Origin: JAAUTT01 sp963846585
GTDB lineage: Bacteria; Bacteroidota; Bacteroidia; Bacteroidales; JAAUTT01
Assembly (NCBI GenBank): GCA_963846585.1
Contig: CAWJWO010000001.1
Coordinates: forward strand, 186,001 to 250,000
Direction: 5' to 3'
DNA length: 64,000 bases
Part shown: in pieces, positions 27,111 to 36,446 of the stretch
Layout: the number at the start of each line of letters is the position of its first letter
Numbering within the stretch: position 1 is the stretch's first letter
Translations under genes and position numbers: made by a program
The notes under the pieces: generated by a model
The model's input: the letters and a program-made list of their open reading frames with translations, nothing else
Told to the model about the DNA's origin: nothing
Databases searched by the model: none

Positions 27111-27896
27111 ATGAAAGAAACAATTGAAAGGATAAGGCAAAAAAAAGCCTTTATATGTGATATGGACGGCGTTATTTACCATGGCAATAAATTATTGCCC
27201 GGTGTAGTGGATTTTGTTCAGTGGCTGGTTGATGAAAAAAAAGAATTTTTATTTCTTACAAATTCAAGTGAACGTACACCTCAGGAGTTAAGTGATAAAT
27301 TAAAACGCCTCGGCATAGAAGTTGATGAAAAAGTTTTTTATACCAGTGCACTGGCAACAGCAGCCTTCCTTGCATCGCAAAAACCCCAGGGAAGTGCTTA
27401 TATTATTGGAGAAGCAGGGCTTATCAGTGCAATGTACAATATAGGTTATACTATGAATAATATTGATCCTGATTATGTAGTTGTAGGTGATACTCGTTCA
27501 TATAGTTTCGAAAAAATATCCCAGGCAGTGAACCTGGTAATAAAAGGGGCTAAATTAATAGGGACTAACCCTGATACGACTGGTCCGGTTGAAGGCGGTA
27601 TAATTCCTGCAACAAAGGCTTTAATGGCACCTATTGAAATTGCAACCGGAAAGAAAGCTTATTTTATTGGCAAACCAAACCCGTTGATGATGCGTATTGC
27701 CTTAAAAAGAATAAACTGTTCGCCTGAAGAAACTATAATTATTGGCGATCGCATGGATACGGATATTATCGCCGGCATTGAATCGGAAATTGATACCATT
27801 CTCGTATTAAGCGGAATTACAACAAGGGAAATGATTAATTCTTATCCGTACAGGCCGGATTATGTTCTGAATGGGGTAATCGACATTATTAGTTAG
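27111..27896 (+). CDS. HAD-IIA family sugar/nucleotide phosphatase (NagD-like)
   Basis: A 261-residue HAD-superfamily hydrolase. Motif I is FICDMDGVIYHG with the nucleophile Asp, motif II is FLTNSSERTP, the Lys motif is near FIGKPNPLMMRIAL, and motif IV is IIIGDRMDTDIIAGIESEIDTILVLSGIT. The cap placement and AFLASQ...GEAGL segment fit subclass IIA (NagD, phosphoglycolate or p-nitrophenyl phosphatases). A cytosolic phosphatase; substrate not predictable. It is divergent from the orphan TolC gene. Confidence 0.92.
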   Translation: MKETIERIRQKKAFICDMDGVIYHGNKLLPGVVDFVQWLVDEKKEFLFLTNSSERTPQELSDKLKRLGIEVDEKVFYTSALATAAFLASQKPQGSAYIIGEAGLISAMYNIGYTMNNIDPDYVVVGDTRSYSFEKISQAVNLVIKGAKLIGTNPDTTGPVEGGIIPATKALMAPIEIATGKKAYFIGKPNPLMMRIALKRINCSPEETIIIGDRMDTDIIAGIESEIDTILVLSGITTREMINSYPYRPDYVLNGVIDIIS

Positions 27897-28008
27897 GACG
27901 AATTTTAATATTACAACTCGGAAAATAGTGCCATAAGTTAGTTGTTAGTTGTTAATCTCACATTTTAATAATATCACTAAAATATACAGGTTGAACAGAG
28001 TAAATTAT

Positions 28009-28016
28009 TAAATTTG
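28009..28016 (+). promoter_or_regulatory. Candidate -7 box (TAAATTTG) for the dipeptidyl peptidase III gene
   Basis: TAAATTTG fits TAnnTTTG and has a TTG at 27991-27993, a shorter spacer than usual. Transcription from here would begin just upstream of the ATG at 28036, supporting that ATG as the ancestral start. Confidence 0.4.
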
Positions 28017-28063
28017 TTTAAGAAAGTTCAAATCTATGAAAAACAATATTTTTACACCGGTTT

Positions 28064-30097
28064 ATGTTCATTAGCTTATTTACGGCATGTACAATTAATC
28101 CCAAACAGCATGCAGCAGAAAATTCAAAAACTGATACATTTAAATATGTTTCCGAAAAATTTGCGGACCTTAATATTCTTCGTTATCAGGTGCCCGAATT
28201 CGATTCGCTTACCGTAAATCAAAAAATTTTGGTTTATTACCTAAGTCAGGCCACTCTTGCAGGGAGAGACATTATTTACGACCAGAACGGGAAATATAAC
28301 CTTATAATACGCCGTACCCTCGAAGCTATAGTGGAATCGTATAAGGGGGACAGAGCTGTAAATGAATTTAAACAATTTATAATTTATACAAAAAGGGTTT
28401 GGTTTTCAAACGGAATATATCATCATTATGCTTCAGATAAGTTCATTCCGGGATTTTCTATAGAATATTTTAAAGAGCTGGTAAATGGTTCCGATAAATC
28501 AAAATTACCTCTTGCAGAAGATAAAACTACAGAGGATTTATTATGCCAGATTATACCTGTTATGTTTGATCCTTCAATCCTTTCAAAAAAGGTAAACACT
28601 GATTCAAAAGTTGACATGATAAAACATTCAGCAGTTAACTTTTACGAAGGTGTTACACAAAAGGAAGTTGAGGACTATTACCTGCCTTTGAAAAACAGAA
28701 AAGATTCACAACCAATATCATACGGTTTAAATACAAGGGTGGTAAAGGAAAATGGAAAAATTACAGAAAAACCGTATAAAATTGACGGCGTTTATGGCCC
28801 GGCAATTGCCGAAATTGTAAAATGGCTTGAAAAAGCTGCTACTGTTGCCGAAAACGAAAAGCAACGTGAAGTAATACAGAAACTTATTTCATTTTACCGT
28901 ACCGGAGACCTGAAAACATGGGATGAATATAATATTTTGTGGGTTGAAGACCTCGGTTCCCGTGTGGATTTTGTCAACGGGTTTATCGAAAATTATGCGG
29001 ACCCGCTTGGCATGAAAGCAACCTGGGAGGCAATTACCAATATTAAAGATATTGCAGCTACAAGGCGTACCAAAATAATTAGTTCTAATGCACAATGGTT
29101 TGAAGACCATTCTCCTGTTGATTCTAAATATAAAAAGAAACAGGTTAAGGGGGTTTCTGCCAAAGTAATTACCGTGGCACAACTTGGAGGCGACAATGCC
29201 CCTTCAACTGCCATTGGTATAAATTTGCCAAACTCGGAATGGATACGCAAAGATCACGGTTCAAAATCAGTAACATTGGATAATATTACTTATGCTCACA
29301 ATAAGGCTGAACAAAGCAACGGGTTTCTTGAAGAGTTTGCTTTTGATAAAAATGAAACTGACCTGATAAAAAAATATGGGTACCTCACTGATGTTCTTCA
29401 TACAGATTTGCACGAATGCCCTGGTCATGGATCTGGACAATTATTACCTGGTGTAACGGCCAAAAGTTTAAAAAATTACCATTCTACTATTGAAGAAGCA
29501 CGGGCTGACCTTTTCGGACTTTATTACCTGCCTGACAAAAAAATGATTGAATTAAATCTGATTCCTGACACTATCGCCCCGCAAGCCGAATACATAAAAT
29601 ATATTCGAAACGGCTTGTTAACACAATTAACCCGTATTCAACCCGGCAAAAACATAGAAGAAGCTCATATGCGAAACAGGCAACTGATTGCTCAGTGGTG
29701 TTACCAAAAAGGACTTCCCGAAAAAGTTATCGAAAAGGTAGTAAAAGACAATAAAACATATATACGTATAAACGACTTTGGTAAACTACGGCAACTTTTT
29801 GGACAACTTCTCACTGAAGTGCAACGCATTACTTCTGAAGGTGATTATACAGCAGCACAAAACCTGGTTGAAACTTTTGGAGTAATAGTTGATCCCCTTC
29901 TTCACAAGGAAATCCTGGAACGTTATAAAAAACTTGATTTAGCCCCGTACAGCGGCTTTATTAACCCTGTATATCACCCGATTGAAAAGGATGGTAAAAT
30001 AGTTGATGTGACAATTGAGTATCCTTCCGATTTTACAGCCCAAATGCTAAAATATAGTCATGAATATTCGTTTTTGCCAATTAGCTTAACTCGCTAA
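28064..30097 (+). CDS. Dipeptidyl peptidase III-family (M49) lipoprotein
   Basis: A 677-residue M49 zinc peptidase. The M49 motif HEXXGH is HECPGH at residues 450-455 and the second motif EEARAD is at 477-482, giving the zinc ligands and catalytic Glu. Such enzymes remove dipeptides from the N terminus of oligopeptides. The frame starts with a very short lipoprotein-like leader ending FTAC. An ATG at 28036 in another frame begins MKNNIF. Removing one T from the T5 run at 28049-28053 would join the two into MKNNILHRFMFISLFTAC, a normal lipoprotein signal. So the 5' end is probably frameshifted, or a sequencing error is present. The catalytic part is intact. Confidence 0.88.
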   Translation: MFISLFTACTINPKQHAAENSKTDTFKYVSEKFADLNILRYQVPEFDSLTVNQKILVYYLSQATLAGRDIIYDQNGKYNLIIRRTLEAIVESYKGDRAVNEFKQFIIYTKRVWFSNGIYHHYASDKFIPGFSIEYFKELVNGSDKSKLPLAEDKTTEDLLCQIIPVMFDPSILSKKVNTDSKVDMIKHSAVNFYEGVTQKEVEDYYLPLKNRKDSQPISYGLNTRVVKENGKITEKPYKIDGVYGPAIAEIVKWLEKAATVAENEKQREVIQKLISFYRTGDLKTWDEYNILWVEDLGSRVDFVNGFIENYADPLGMKATWEAITNIKDIAATRRTKIISSNAQWFEDHSPVDSKYKKKQVKGVSAKVITVAQLGGDNAPSTAIGINLPNSEWIRKDHGSKSVTLDNITYAHNKAEQSNGFLEEFAFDKNETDLIKKYGYLTDVLHTDLHECPGHGSGQLLPGVTAKSLKNYHSTIEEARADLFGLYYLPDKKMIELNLIPDTIAPQAEYIKYIRNGLLTQLTRIQPGKNIEEAHMRNRQLIAQWCYQKGLPEKVIEKVVKDNKTYIRINDFGKLRQLFGQLLTEVQRITSEGDYTAAQNLVETFGVIVDPLLHKEILERYKKLDLAPYSGFINPVYHPIEKDGKIVDVTIEYPSDFTAQMLKYSHEYSFLPISLTR

Positions 30098-30205
30098 TCA
30101 ATATTCAATTATCAATAATCAATTATTTCTCCCAACCGTGCAAAATGGTTATGGATGCTTTGGGTCGTTGAATGTGCTAAGCATGAAAATTCCTGATTCA
30201 AATTG

Positions 30206-30326
30206 AGAGCCAGGAACCAAGAGCCAGGAACCAAGACATGGGACATGGAAGGACGTGAAAAAGAAGAAAGATGGAAGATGGAAGATGAAAGATTAAAGAA
30301 GGAAGAAGACAGAGGACAGAGGGTCT
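30206..30326. repeat. GAGCCAGGAACCAA, GGACGTGAAA and GATGGAA words
   Basis: GAGCCAGGAACCAAGAGCCA repeated, then GGACATGGAAGGACGTGAAA, then AGATGGAAGATGGAAGATGA, then GACAGAGGACAGAGG. It separates the peptidase gene from the convergent restriction island. The GGACGTGAAA and CCAAGAACCAAGA words recur at 13780, 20040 and 48990. Confidence 0.7.
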
Positions 30327-31021
30327 TATGCCAATAGTTTCTCCAGTTTCATTTTCCATTTTTCCCAATCAGGCATTTTTTTTGTCTGTAAATCAATGAA
30401 TTTCCGGGTATGGTCGTGATGTATGAGATGGCATAGTTCATGAATGATTACATACTCAATGCAGCCTTTAGGGGCTTTAATCAATTCAGGATTCAGGATG
30501 ACTTTACCTTTAGGTGTACAACTACCCCAGCGGTTTGGCATTTCCCGCAATACTATGGATGATAGTTCAATTTTCTGTTTATTAAACATTTCAATAAGAG
30601 GCCGGGCAAGAGAATGAAACGTTATATTGGCATTTTTCAAATACCAGTTGTTTAGTAATTGTTTTGCTCTTTCTTTTTTTGGTGTTGCAATCTCTAAATA
30701 TTTGCCTTTCAACTTAACAGATTCAGTATTATTTTCAATAATTTTTAATTGGTATTGTCTTCCAAGGAACAAATGAGTTTCGCCATTAATAAATTTACGG
30801 GCTGGTGTTTTTGGATGAAAGGATAAAAAGAAACTTTGTTGCTTTATTATCCATGGAGCTTTATTTCGTATTTTCTCCTTAATTTTTTCAAGTGGAGTGT
30901 CATTAGGGGCTTTCACCAATATGTCCAAATCCGGAGTAATTGTTATTCCTAAAGTTTTGCGTTCGGAATATTCCAAATGAAAATCTATTTGTTTTGAACC
31001 GAATTGTATTGACTCTGTCAT
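30326..31021 (-). CDS. YgjP-like (DUF45) metallopeptidase of a type I restriction locus
   Basis: A 231-residue protein of the YgjP/UTP pyrophosphatase-like or 'M48' metal-dependent family. The gluzincin motif is YVIIHELCHLIHHDHTRKF, preceded by LREMPNRWGSCTPKGKVILNPELIKAPKGCIEY. The N-terminal part (LDILVKAPNDTPLEKIKEKIRNKAPWIIKQQ) is typical. Its start overlaps the hsdR stop by 4 bp (ATGA), so it is translationally coupled. Such genes are frequently the last gene of type I restriction operons; whether they trim HsdR or serve another role is not known. Confidence 0.9.
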   Translation of the reverse strand: MTESIQFGSKQIDFHLEYSERKTLGITITPDLDILVKAPNDTPLEKIKEKIRNKAPWIIKQQSFFLSFHPKTPARKFINGETHLFLGRQYQLKIIENNTESVKLKGKYLEIATPKKERAKQLLNNWYLKNANITFHSLARPLIEMFNKQKIELSSIVLREMPNRWGSCTPKGKVILNPELIKAPKGCIEYVIIHELCHLIHHDHTRKFIDLQTKKMPDWEKWKMKLEKLLA

Positions 31022-34000
31022 TTTTTATAACGGATTTTAGCAACTTCCACGCAACGCTCGGCAATATTGTCTATTTCCTCAAAACTCATTTGCAGGTTGT
31101 ATTTGTCTCTGACTTCATCTATTAAATAGTCTCCTATCAAATGAATCATCTTTTTAGGTATGTCAACCTCATTCTGCCAATTAACTTTTATTAGCTGTTT
31201 AATAAGTTCATCAATTGCCAGGGCTGTGTTAGCTGAAATTTGTATACTGGTTAGGACATCACCAAATTTGTTTTGTAATTCTTCATTGGCAATTCCGTAA
31301 AATGCCTTGGCCACATCTGCATTTTGAAGTGATGCAGGTATATCTGAATCGGTATGAGATAAAACCGAATCCATAATGTCTTTCACTTTATTCAGGTATT
31401 GAGCTTCGTTTATTCGTTTGGTTTCATAATCTGCAATGGCATCTTTTAACATCTGCGAAAACTTTTTATAGAAAGCAGGGTCTTCTTCCATTTTCTCTGT
31501 AATGTGCTTTGCAGTCCTGCTGGCAATTTTGTCTGCTTTTGCAGCTTTACCTATAGTATTTTCGACTTCCTGCTGAAATTTTTCTTTATCAAAAATATTA
31601 ACCAACTCCGTTATGGGTTCCACTCCTTCTGTTTGGATATGGGTGTCAATCAGTTTTTGTATTTGACCTTCGAATTGTTTATAATCAATTACATCAGAAT
31701 AACGTTGCAACACAGCTGTTCTAAGTTTTATAAAAAATTCCAGGTCGTCTTTATACCGCTTAATGGTTTTTTCATCTGTATTTCTATGAAAGTCAACAGA
31801 AGAAAATGCAAGTTTCAAAAGTTTGGCAAACGCGACAAGTTTGTCGTAAAATACAACTCTGATTGCTTCATCTTTTAAAAGCAATTGATAGGCTTCAGCA
31901 TCCCTCTTGTTTACTATTGTTTTGAAAATATCCCATAACTCGGAATACTTTTGTGGAAGTTTTTTTATTTCCTCATTGATATTGATTAACGTTCCTTGCA
32001 AATCTTCATTATCAAAATCTTCAAACGATGAATACATTTCCAATGCAACATCTAAATTTTCAATTACTCCGTAATAATCAATAATGTATCCGTAATCTTT
32101 ATCAGGATAAACACGGTTTACCCTTGCAATAGCCTGTAATAAAGTATGGCCTTGTAGATTTCTTGTGAGATAGAGAACAATATTTTTAGGTTCATCAAAT
32201 CCGGTTAAAAGCTTGTCTACTACAATAATTATTTCGGGATTTTCAGCTTTTTTAAAACGGTTAATGATATTGTTCTGATATTTTTTAGGCGTGCCGTGTT
32301 CATCCATCATCTTTTTCCAAAACTGTTTCACCCTATCGGTTGATTCAGCAAAAACACTGTCTTCACCTTCCCTTTCATCAATTGGCGAAATCAAAACTTC
32401 GGTACTTACAATACCTATTTCATCTAAAAATATCTTATATCTGATTGAAGCATCTTTACTCTGAGTTACCAACTGACCTTTAAAAGGTGTCGTACCCTGA
32501 AAATTATCACGGTAATGAAAACTTATGTCCCAACAAATAGCATATATTTTTTGCTCCGCTACATTCAGATGGTCAGCTCTTGAAAATTTCTTTTTTAAAT
32601 CAGCTTTCTGGTAATCGGACAATGGCTCTGAAATATTGCTAAAAAATTCATCCATTGGTTTTTCATGGACGGTTTGTTTTGCAAATCGTCCTTCGTACAA
32701 TAAAGGTACTACTGCTTTATCATTCACAGCCTGGTCAACAGTGTAGGCATCTATCATACCGCCAAACTTTGCTGCAGTACTTTTATCTTTCCTGAAAAGA
32801 GGTGTTCCGGTAAAGGCAATGAAACAAGAATTTGGCAATGTCTTTTGCATATCAATATTGAAAGTCCCGTGCTGTGTCCGGTGTCCTTCATCTACCAATA
32901 CAAAAATGTTGTGGTTTTCTAATGGCTTGCTAATTTTTTTTACAGCAGCTTCAAATTTGTTTATTACAGTGGTAACTACTGCATCACTTTTGCTTTCCAT
33001 CAGTTCAACCAATCGCTGACCGGTAGTGGCATTTTCTACAAACATACCGCACTTTCGAAATGTTCCTGTAATCTGGTCGTCTAAATCTATACGGTCGGTT
33101 ACTAAAATAATTTTAGGATTACGGATTTGCTTTTCTAATGCAATGGCCTGAGCAAGCATTACCATAGTAAGTGATTTTCCACTACCTTGTGTATGCCATA
33201 TTACACCACCTTTTCGTTTGCCATTTTCTAACTGTGAAATCCTTCGGATTGATTTTTTAACAGCGAAGTATTGTTGGTAACGTGCAATTTTTTTTTCTCC
33301 ATTGTCAAATAATATGAAATTAAATACTAAATCCATAAGCCGCTCAGGTCGACACAGATTAAATAAATATTCATCCTGTTTATTATATAAAATTGTTTTG
33401 CTTTCCAATGCATCGAAATAAGAACGAACATAGCGAAATCGTTCTGCAAACAATTTGTTTTTCTGGTCATTGCTTAACTGTTGATTTTTTAATTGTAATA
33501 AGGTATCCTTATATTCTTGCTCCTGTTGTTTGTTTTCGAACTTCTCATGCCAGATAGACCAAAATTCTTCTGGTGTACCGTTGGTTGCAAATTTGGCTGA
33601 ATCGGTTGCCAGACTTAAAATACATTGCGCATATACATATAATCCACGAATACCATCATCCTGCTGACTGCGTAAGTGCTGACTGATGGCCTGCGATAAG
33701 GGTTCTTTGATATCAGGCCGTTTACATTCAATAACACAGAGTGGAATGCCATTCACAAACAATACCAAATCAGGTCGGTAATGTTCTTTACAGGTGCTTC
33801 GCATTACACTGAATTCTTCCGTAACGTGAAATACATTGTTTTCTAAATTATTCCAGTCAATGTATTGTAGTGTGAAACTCTTTTTATCTCCATCAATGCT
33901 TTGTTCCAAATCTTTTCCAAGTGTAATTCGGTTGTATGCCACCTCGCAGGCAGCTATGTAACCTTCGTTCATTGGCATATCTTTCAAAGCTAAAATTCCG

Positions 34001-34230
34001 GCTTCAATATTTGAATCGGTAAAAATTGAAGTTTTGGTTGAACTTACTTTGATGCTGTTTATTTCCTTTAACTGTTTGCGTAACACGTCTTCCAGAATTA
34101 CATTGGTGGTTTTGTTGCCTCTTAGTTGTAATGCTTCATCGGGTGAAAGATATTTATAGCCCAATTTTTGCAATAATTGCAATCCAGGAATCTGACTAAT
34201 ATGGTCTTCTTTGAAACTTGGTGTTTCCAT
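31018..34230 (-). CDS. hsdR: Type I restriction endonuclease, R subunit
   Basis: A 1070-residue HsdR. The N-terminal nuclease domain carries RPDLVLFVNGIPLCVIECKRP (PD-ExK motif near residue 168). The translocase has Walker A (IWHTQGSGKS, near 350), the DEGH box in LVDEGHRTQHGTF (near 448), FTGTPLF, and later helicase motifs (LLTGFDEPKNIVLYL, ARVNRVYPDKDYGYIIDYYG). It cleaves unmethylated DNA after ATP-driven translocation when assembled with HsdM and HsdS. All nuclease and ATPase motifs are intact. It is translationally coupled to the YgjP-like gene and separated from the rest of the island by 142 bp. Confidence 0.97.
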   Translation of the reverse strand: METPSFKEDHISQIPGLQLLQKLGYKYLSPDEALQLRGNKTTNVILEDVLRKQLKEINSIKVSSTKTSIFTDSNIEAGILALKDMPMNEGYIAACEVAYNRITLGKDLEQSIDGDKKSFTLQYIDWNNLENNVFHVTEEFSVMRSTCKEHYRPDLVLFVNGIPLCVIECKRPDIKEPLSQAISQHLRSQQDDGIRGLYVYAQCILSLATDSAKFATNGTPEEFWSIWHEKFENKQQEQEYKDTLLQLKNQQLSNDQKNKLFAERFRYVRSYFDALESKTILYNKQDEYLFNLCRPERLMDLVFNFILFDNGEKKIARYQQYFAVKKSIRRISQLENGKRKGGVIWHTQGSGKSLTMVMLAQAIALEKQIRNPKIILVTDRIDLDDQITGTFRKCGMFVENATTGQRLVELMESKSDAVVTTVINKFEAAVKKISKPLENHNIFVLVDEGHRTQHGTFNIDMQKTLPNSCFIAFTGTPLFRKDKSTAAKFGGMIDAYTVDQAVNDKAVVPLLYEGRFAKQTVHEKPMDEFFSNISEPLSDYQKADLKKKFSRADHLNVAEQKIYAICWDISFHYRDNFQGTTPFKGQLVTQSKDASIRYKIFLDEIGIVSTEVLISPIDEREGEDSVFAESTDRVKQFWKKMMDEHGTPKKYQNNIINRFKKAENPEIIIVVDKLLTGFDEPKNIVLYLTRNLQGHTLLQAIARVNRVYPDKDYGYIIDYYGVIENLDVALEMYSSFEDFDNEDLQGTLININEEIKKLPQKYSELWDIFKTIVNKRDAEAYQLLLKDEAIRVVFYDKLVAFAKLLKLAFSSVDFHRNTDEKTIKRYKDDLEFFIKLRTAVLQRYSDVIDYKQFEGQIQKLIDTHIQTEGVEPITELVNIFDKEKFQQEVENTIGKAAKADKIASRTAKHITEKMEEDPAFYKKFSQMLKDAIADYETKRINEAQYLNKVKDIMDSVLSHTDSDIPASLQNADVAKAFYGIANEELQNKFGDVLTSIQISANTALAIDELIKQLIKVNWQNEVDIPKKMIHLIGDYLIDEVRDKYNLQMSFEEIDNIAERCVEVAKIRYKK

Positions 34231-34290
34231 TTTTTTTATAATTCATTTCAAATTTTTTAATAATGATATATAATTTGACAAATAATGTTG

Positions 34291-34298
34291 TATATTTG
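34291..34298 (+). promoter_or_regulatory. Candidate promoter -7 box (TATATTTG) of a small RNA
   Basis: TATATTTG exactly fits TAnnTTTG on the plus strand, opposite to the flanking genes. A TTTG at 34274-34277 may be the -33 element, though the spacer is short. It points at the hairpins and terminator at 34313-34374. Confidence 0.45.
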
Positions 34299-34304
34299 CA
34301 TATC

Positions 34305-34374
34305 TAGACCAAAGAAGTTGTACGACTTCTGAAAGGCCTGGAACAAATCCTCGGTTTCGAACCGGGGTTTTTTT
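34305..34374 (+). ncRNA. Candidate small RNA between hsdR and the DUF3800 gene, opposite strand
   Basis: Downstream of a TATATTTG box are a 6-bp stem (AGAAGT/ACTTCT, 34313-34330), a short single-stranded spacer, and an 8-bp terminator stem (34349-34356 with 34360-34367, loop TCG) followed by seven Ts. Length would be about 70 nt. No ORF of note is inside. The T tract follows the hairpin only on the plus strand, so it cannot be the terminator of the minus-strand DUF3800 gene, whose stop codon overlaps it. The exact 5' end is inferred from the -7 box. Confidence 0.5.
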
Positions 34375-35125
34375 ATGCCCTGATAATTCCATCTTCATCA
34401 GAAATTTTAGATTTAAAACAAATGCTTGTCAGCTTTCGAATAAAAATTTTATGTGCTTGGTGCTTTTGTCTTGATGCTTGGGGAAATTCTTTTTCTTTTA
34501 ATGTATAAGCCACTAAATCGGCTGATTGAATAAACATTGAATCTGAAGATACACGGAAAATTGGATCTTCAATAACCCAACCGATTCTGATTCCGGGAAT
34601 GGATTCACCACTTGCCCCTGTCCCCAATAACTTTCTTACATGAGTATTTATATGGTTTTCATTAGCCCTATCGAATAAGATAATTCCATTTTGTTCTTTT
34701 GATTTCAAAAATTCATCAAAAGCCTGATAAAGTTTTGTAATTGCGGTGGTTAAATAATCAGCAGGGATTAATTTAGTTTTATTTTTATCAATAATAACGT
34801 TTATTAAAACGAAAGCTGCATTTTGGCCAATTGTTTCTGCAAATTCTTCCATAAGCCGCCAACGTTCGGGAACACTTATTGGAGTAAATTCTTTAACTTT
34901 GTGCGGGTCAATCATTTCAGCACAGTGAAATTCAACGTGATAAGGTAAATATCCTTCTCGGGCAATTTTTTTGCGAAATGCTTTTAAAGTTTCCAACGAA
35001 ATTTTCCATTTGTTCGTAGGTACTATTACTCCGGCCAAAATAAAAAATGCTGAGCCTGTTTTATCCGGCTTGTTAGTATCATGCATGCCACAATCGCCAC
35101 TTTCATCTACATAACAAAAGAACAT
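34373..35125 (-). CDS. DUF3800-domain protein
   Basis: A 250-residue protein of the DUF3800 family: opening MFFCYVDESGDCGMHDTNKPD, with FFILAGVIVP, GIILFDRANENHINTHVRKLLG and SSDSMFIQSADLVAYTLKEKE. The conserved acidic residues (DESGD, late SADLVAY) recall an RNase H-like fold, so a nuclease activity has been suspected for the family, but none is shown here. DUF3800 genes are often found in defence loci. It lies 19 bp after hsdS, inside the restriction island. Confidence 0.85.
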   Translation of the reverse strand: MFFCYVDESGDCGMHDTNKPDKTGSAFFILAGVIVPTNKWKISLETLKAFRKKIAREGYLPYHVEFHCAEMIDPHKVKEFTPISVPERWRLMEEFAETIGQNAAFVLINVIIDKNKTKLIPADYLTTAITKLYQAFDEFLKSKEQNGIILFDRANENHINTHVRKLLGTGASGESIPGIRIGWVIEDPIFRVSSDSMFIQSADLVAYTLKEKEFPQASRQKHQAHKIFIRKLTSICFKSKISDEDGIIRA

Positions 35126-35144
35126 ATTATTAAATTTATAAGTT

Positions 35145-36446
35145 TCAAACTTTCAGACGTTTTTTCCCTATTAACAATACCTGCATTAAACCCTTTTTCT
35201 GTTCCTTTAATTTTTCAAGCTTGATATTGAGTATTTGTATTTCTTTATCAGTAGCTTGAAGAATTGAGGCAATGACTGCTTGTTCTTCAATTGAAGGGAT
35301 TAAAATCTCTACTTTTGCTACATTATTCTTCGAAATACCATATACAGATATACCTGTTGAAAATTTTCTCAACTTATTTAAAATTTGCTCACCATTAAAT
35401 AAGTATCCCCTAAAACCAATTATAGTTAGATTTAACTTATCTCTTAGTACTATGGTATGAAGCCCTCCAATAATTTTTTTATCTTTTACATCAAATATTT
35501 CAGTACTTTCTCCAACACCTTCATAGTCTTCAGAGGCATCAGCCATAATTACATCTCCATCCCAAAGAAGCTCTGAGTTAATATCAAATTCAAAATTTGA
35601 TTTTAAGAATGGTATTCTTTGTTCCAATGATGCATTAAGTAATTCTGCTTTAAATTTTGTATGAATATCACCATAATGAATATAATTCACACTCCCTTCA
35701 TCTTGGTAATAGGTTAAGTTTTCTCGTGTATAAGATCGCGTTTTTACAAATTCAAAAGCATCGCCAATTTTTACTTTTCTCCAATCCCTATAATCCCCAT
35801 TCATCCGCTTCCTCCCTGATAGCAAATTTTGCATTAACCATTTTTTGCGAAGTTCTTTTTGACCAATAAGTTTTTGGATAATTTCAATGGCTTTGTCCCA
35901 TGCAGAAAGAAATTGGGCAATGGCTTTTTGTTCAGGAAGTGGGGGAAGAGGGAGTTTTAGTGAGCCATATTCTTCTGCATTTATACCTGGCTGGCCACTC
36001 CTCATTGAAACAGTTTTAACCCAATCCCAATAAATTTTGGTTAATGTGAAATATTTAAGATGTTTTGTTAATAAAACATTTTCGTCAGGCCTGAAACGTA
36101 TTAAGAATCCTGCAAAAACCAATTTGCCATCATTTTCATTATATAAATATGTTTTACCAACGGTTGCACCAGTCCTTGCAAAAAGTATATCTCCTTTTCT
36201 TAAAATATAATTATTAGAACTTTCATCATTAACTGAAACTTTCTTAACTGTAGAATAATTACCATCATCATCAATGTCTGTAATCCTTATATAGGTTGGA
36301 AGTTCTTCTGAGAATTCAACAGAAGCAGCATTAATACCGTATTCACCTTTAATTTGGCAACAATCTATCAATTTCATTATTTCCCAATCGCTCGGAATAG
36401 TAGAGTTGTAAAATGGCTTATAATTTTGTGGGTTGTTATTTTTCAT
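35145..36446 (-). CDS. hsdS: Type I restriction-modification specificity subunit, full-length
   Basis: A 433-residue HsdS with two target-recognition domains. TRD1 runs from about residue 15 to 180 and is closed by a conserved helix (LPLPPLPEQKAIAQFLSAWDKAIEIIQKLIGQKELRKKWLMQNLLSGRKRM). TRD2 runs from about 220 to 390 and is closed by IPSIEEQAVIASILQATDKEIQILNIKLEKLKEQKKGLMQVLL. It dictates the bipartite DNA site for both methylation and cutting. Its ATG overlaps the 3' end of the GIY-YIG gene by 11 bp, so it depends on readthrough of the GC-rich repeat array. Confidence 0.95.
   Translation of the reverse strand: MKNNNPQNYKPFYNSTIPSDWEIMKLIDCCQIKGEYGINAASVEFSEELPTYIRITDIDDDGNYSTVKKVSVNDESSNNYILRKGDILFARTGATVGKTYLYNENDGKLVFAGFLIRFRPDENVLLTKHLKYFTLTKIYWDWVKTVSMRSGQPGINAEEYGSLKLPLPPLPEQKAIAQFLSAWDKAIEIIQKLIGQKELRKKWLMQNLLSGRKRMNGDYRDWRKVKIGDAFEFVKTRSYTRENLTYYQDEGSVNYIHYGDIHTKFKAELLNASLEQRIPFLKSNFEFDINSELLWDGDVIMADASEDYEGVGESTEIFDVKDKKIIGGLHTIVLRDKLNLTIIGFRGYLFNGEQILNKLRKFSTGISVYGISKNNVAKVEILIPSIEEQAVIASILQATDKEIQILNIKLEKLKEQKKGLMQVLLIGKKRLKV

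Noticed and set aside
28014..28217. 67-codon ORF overlapping the DPP III 5' end
   Set aside because: Its later part is out of frame with the M49 protein and has no family features; it only reflects the frameshifted leader region.
34349..34374. Hairpin as terminator of the DUF3800 or hsdR gene
   Set aside because: The T tract follows the stem only on the plus strand, while both genes are on the minus strand.
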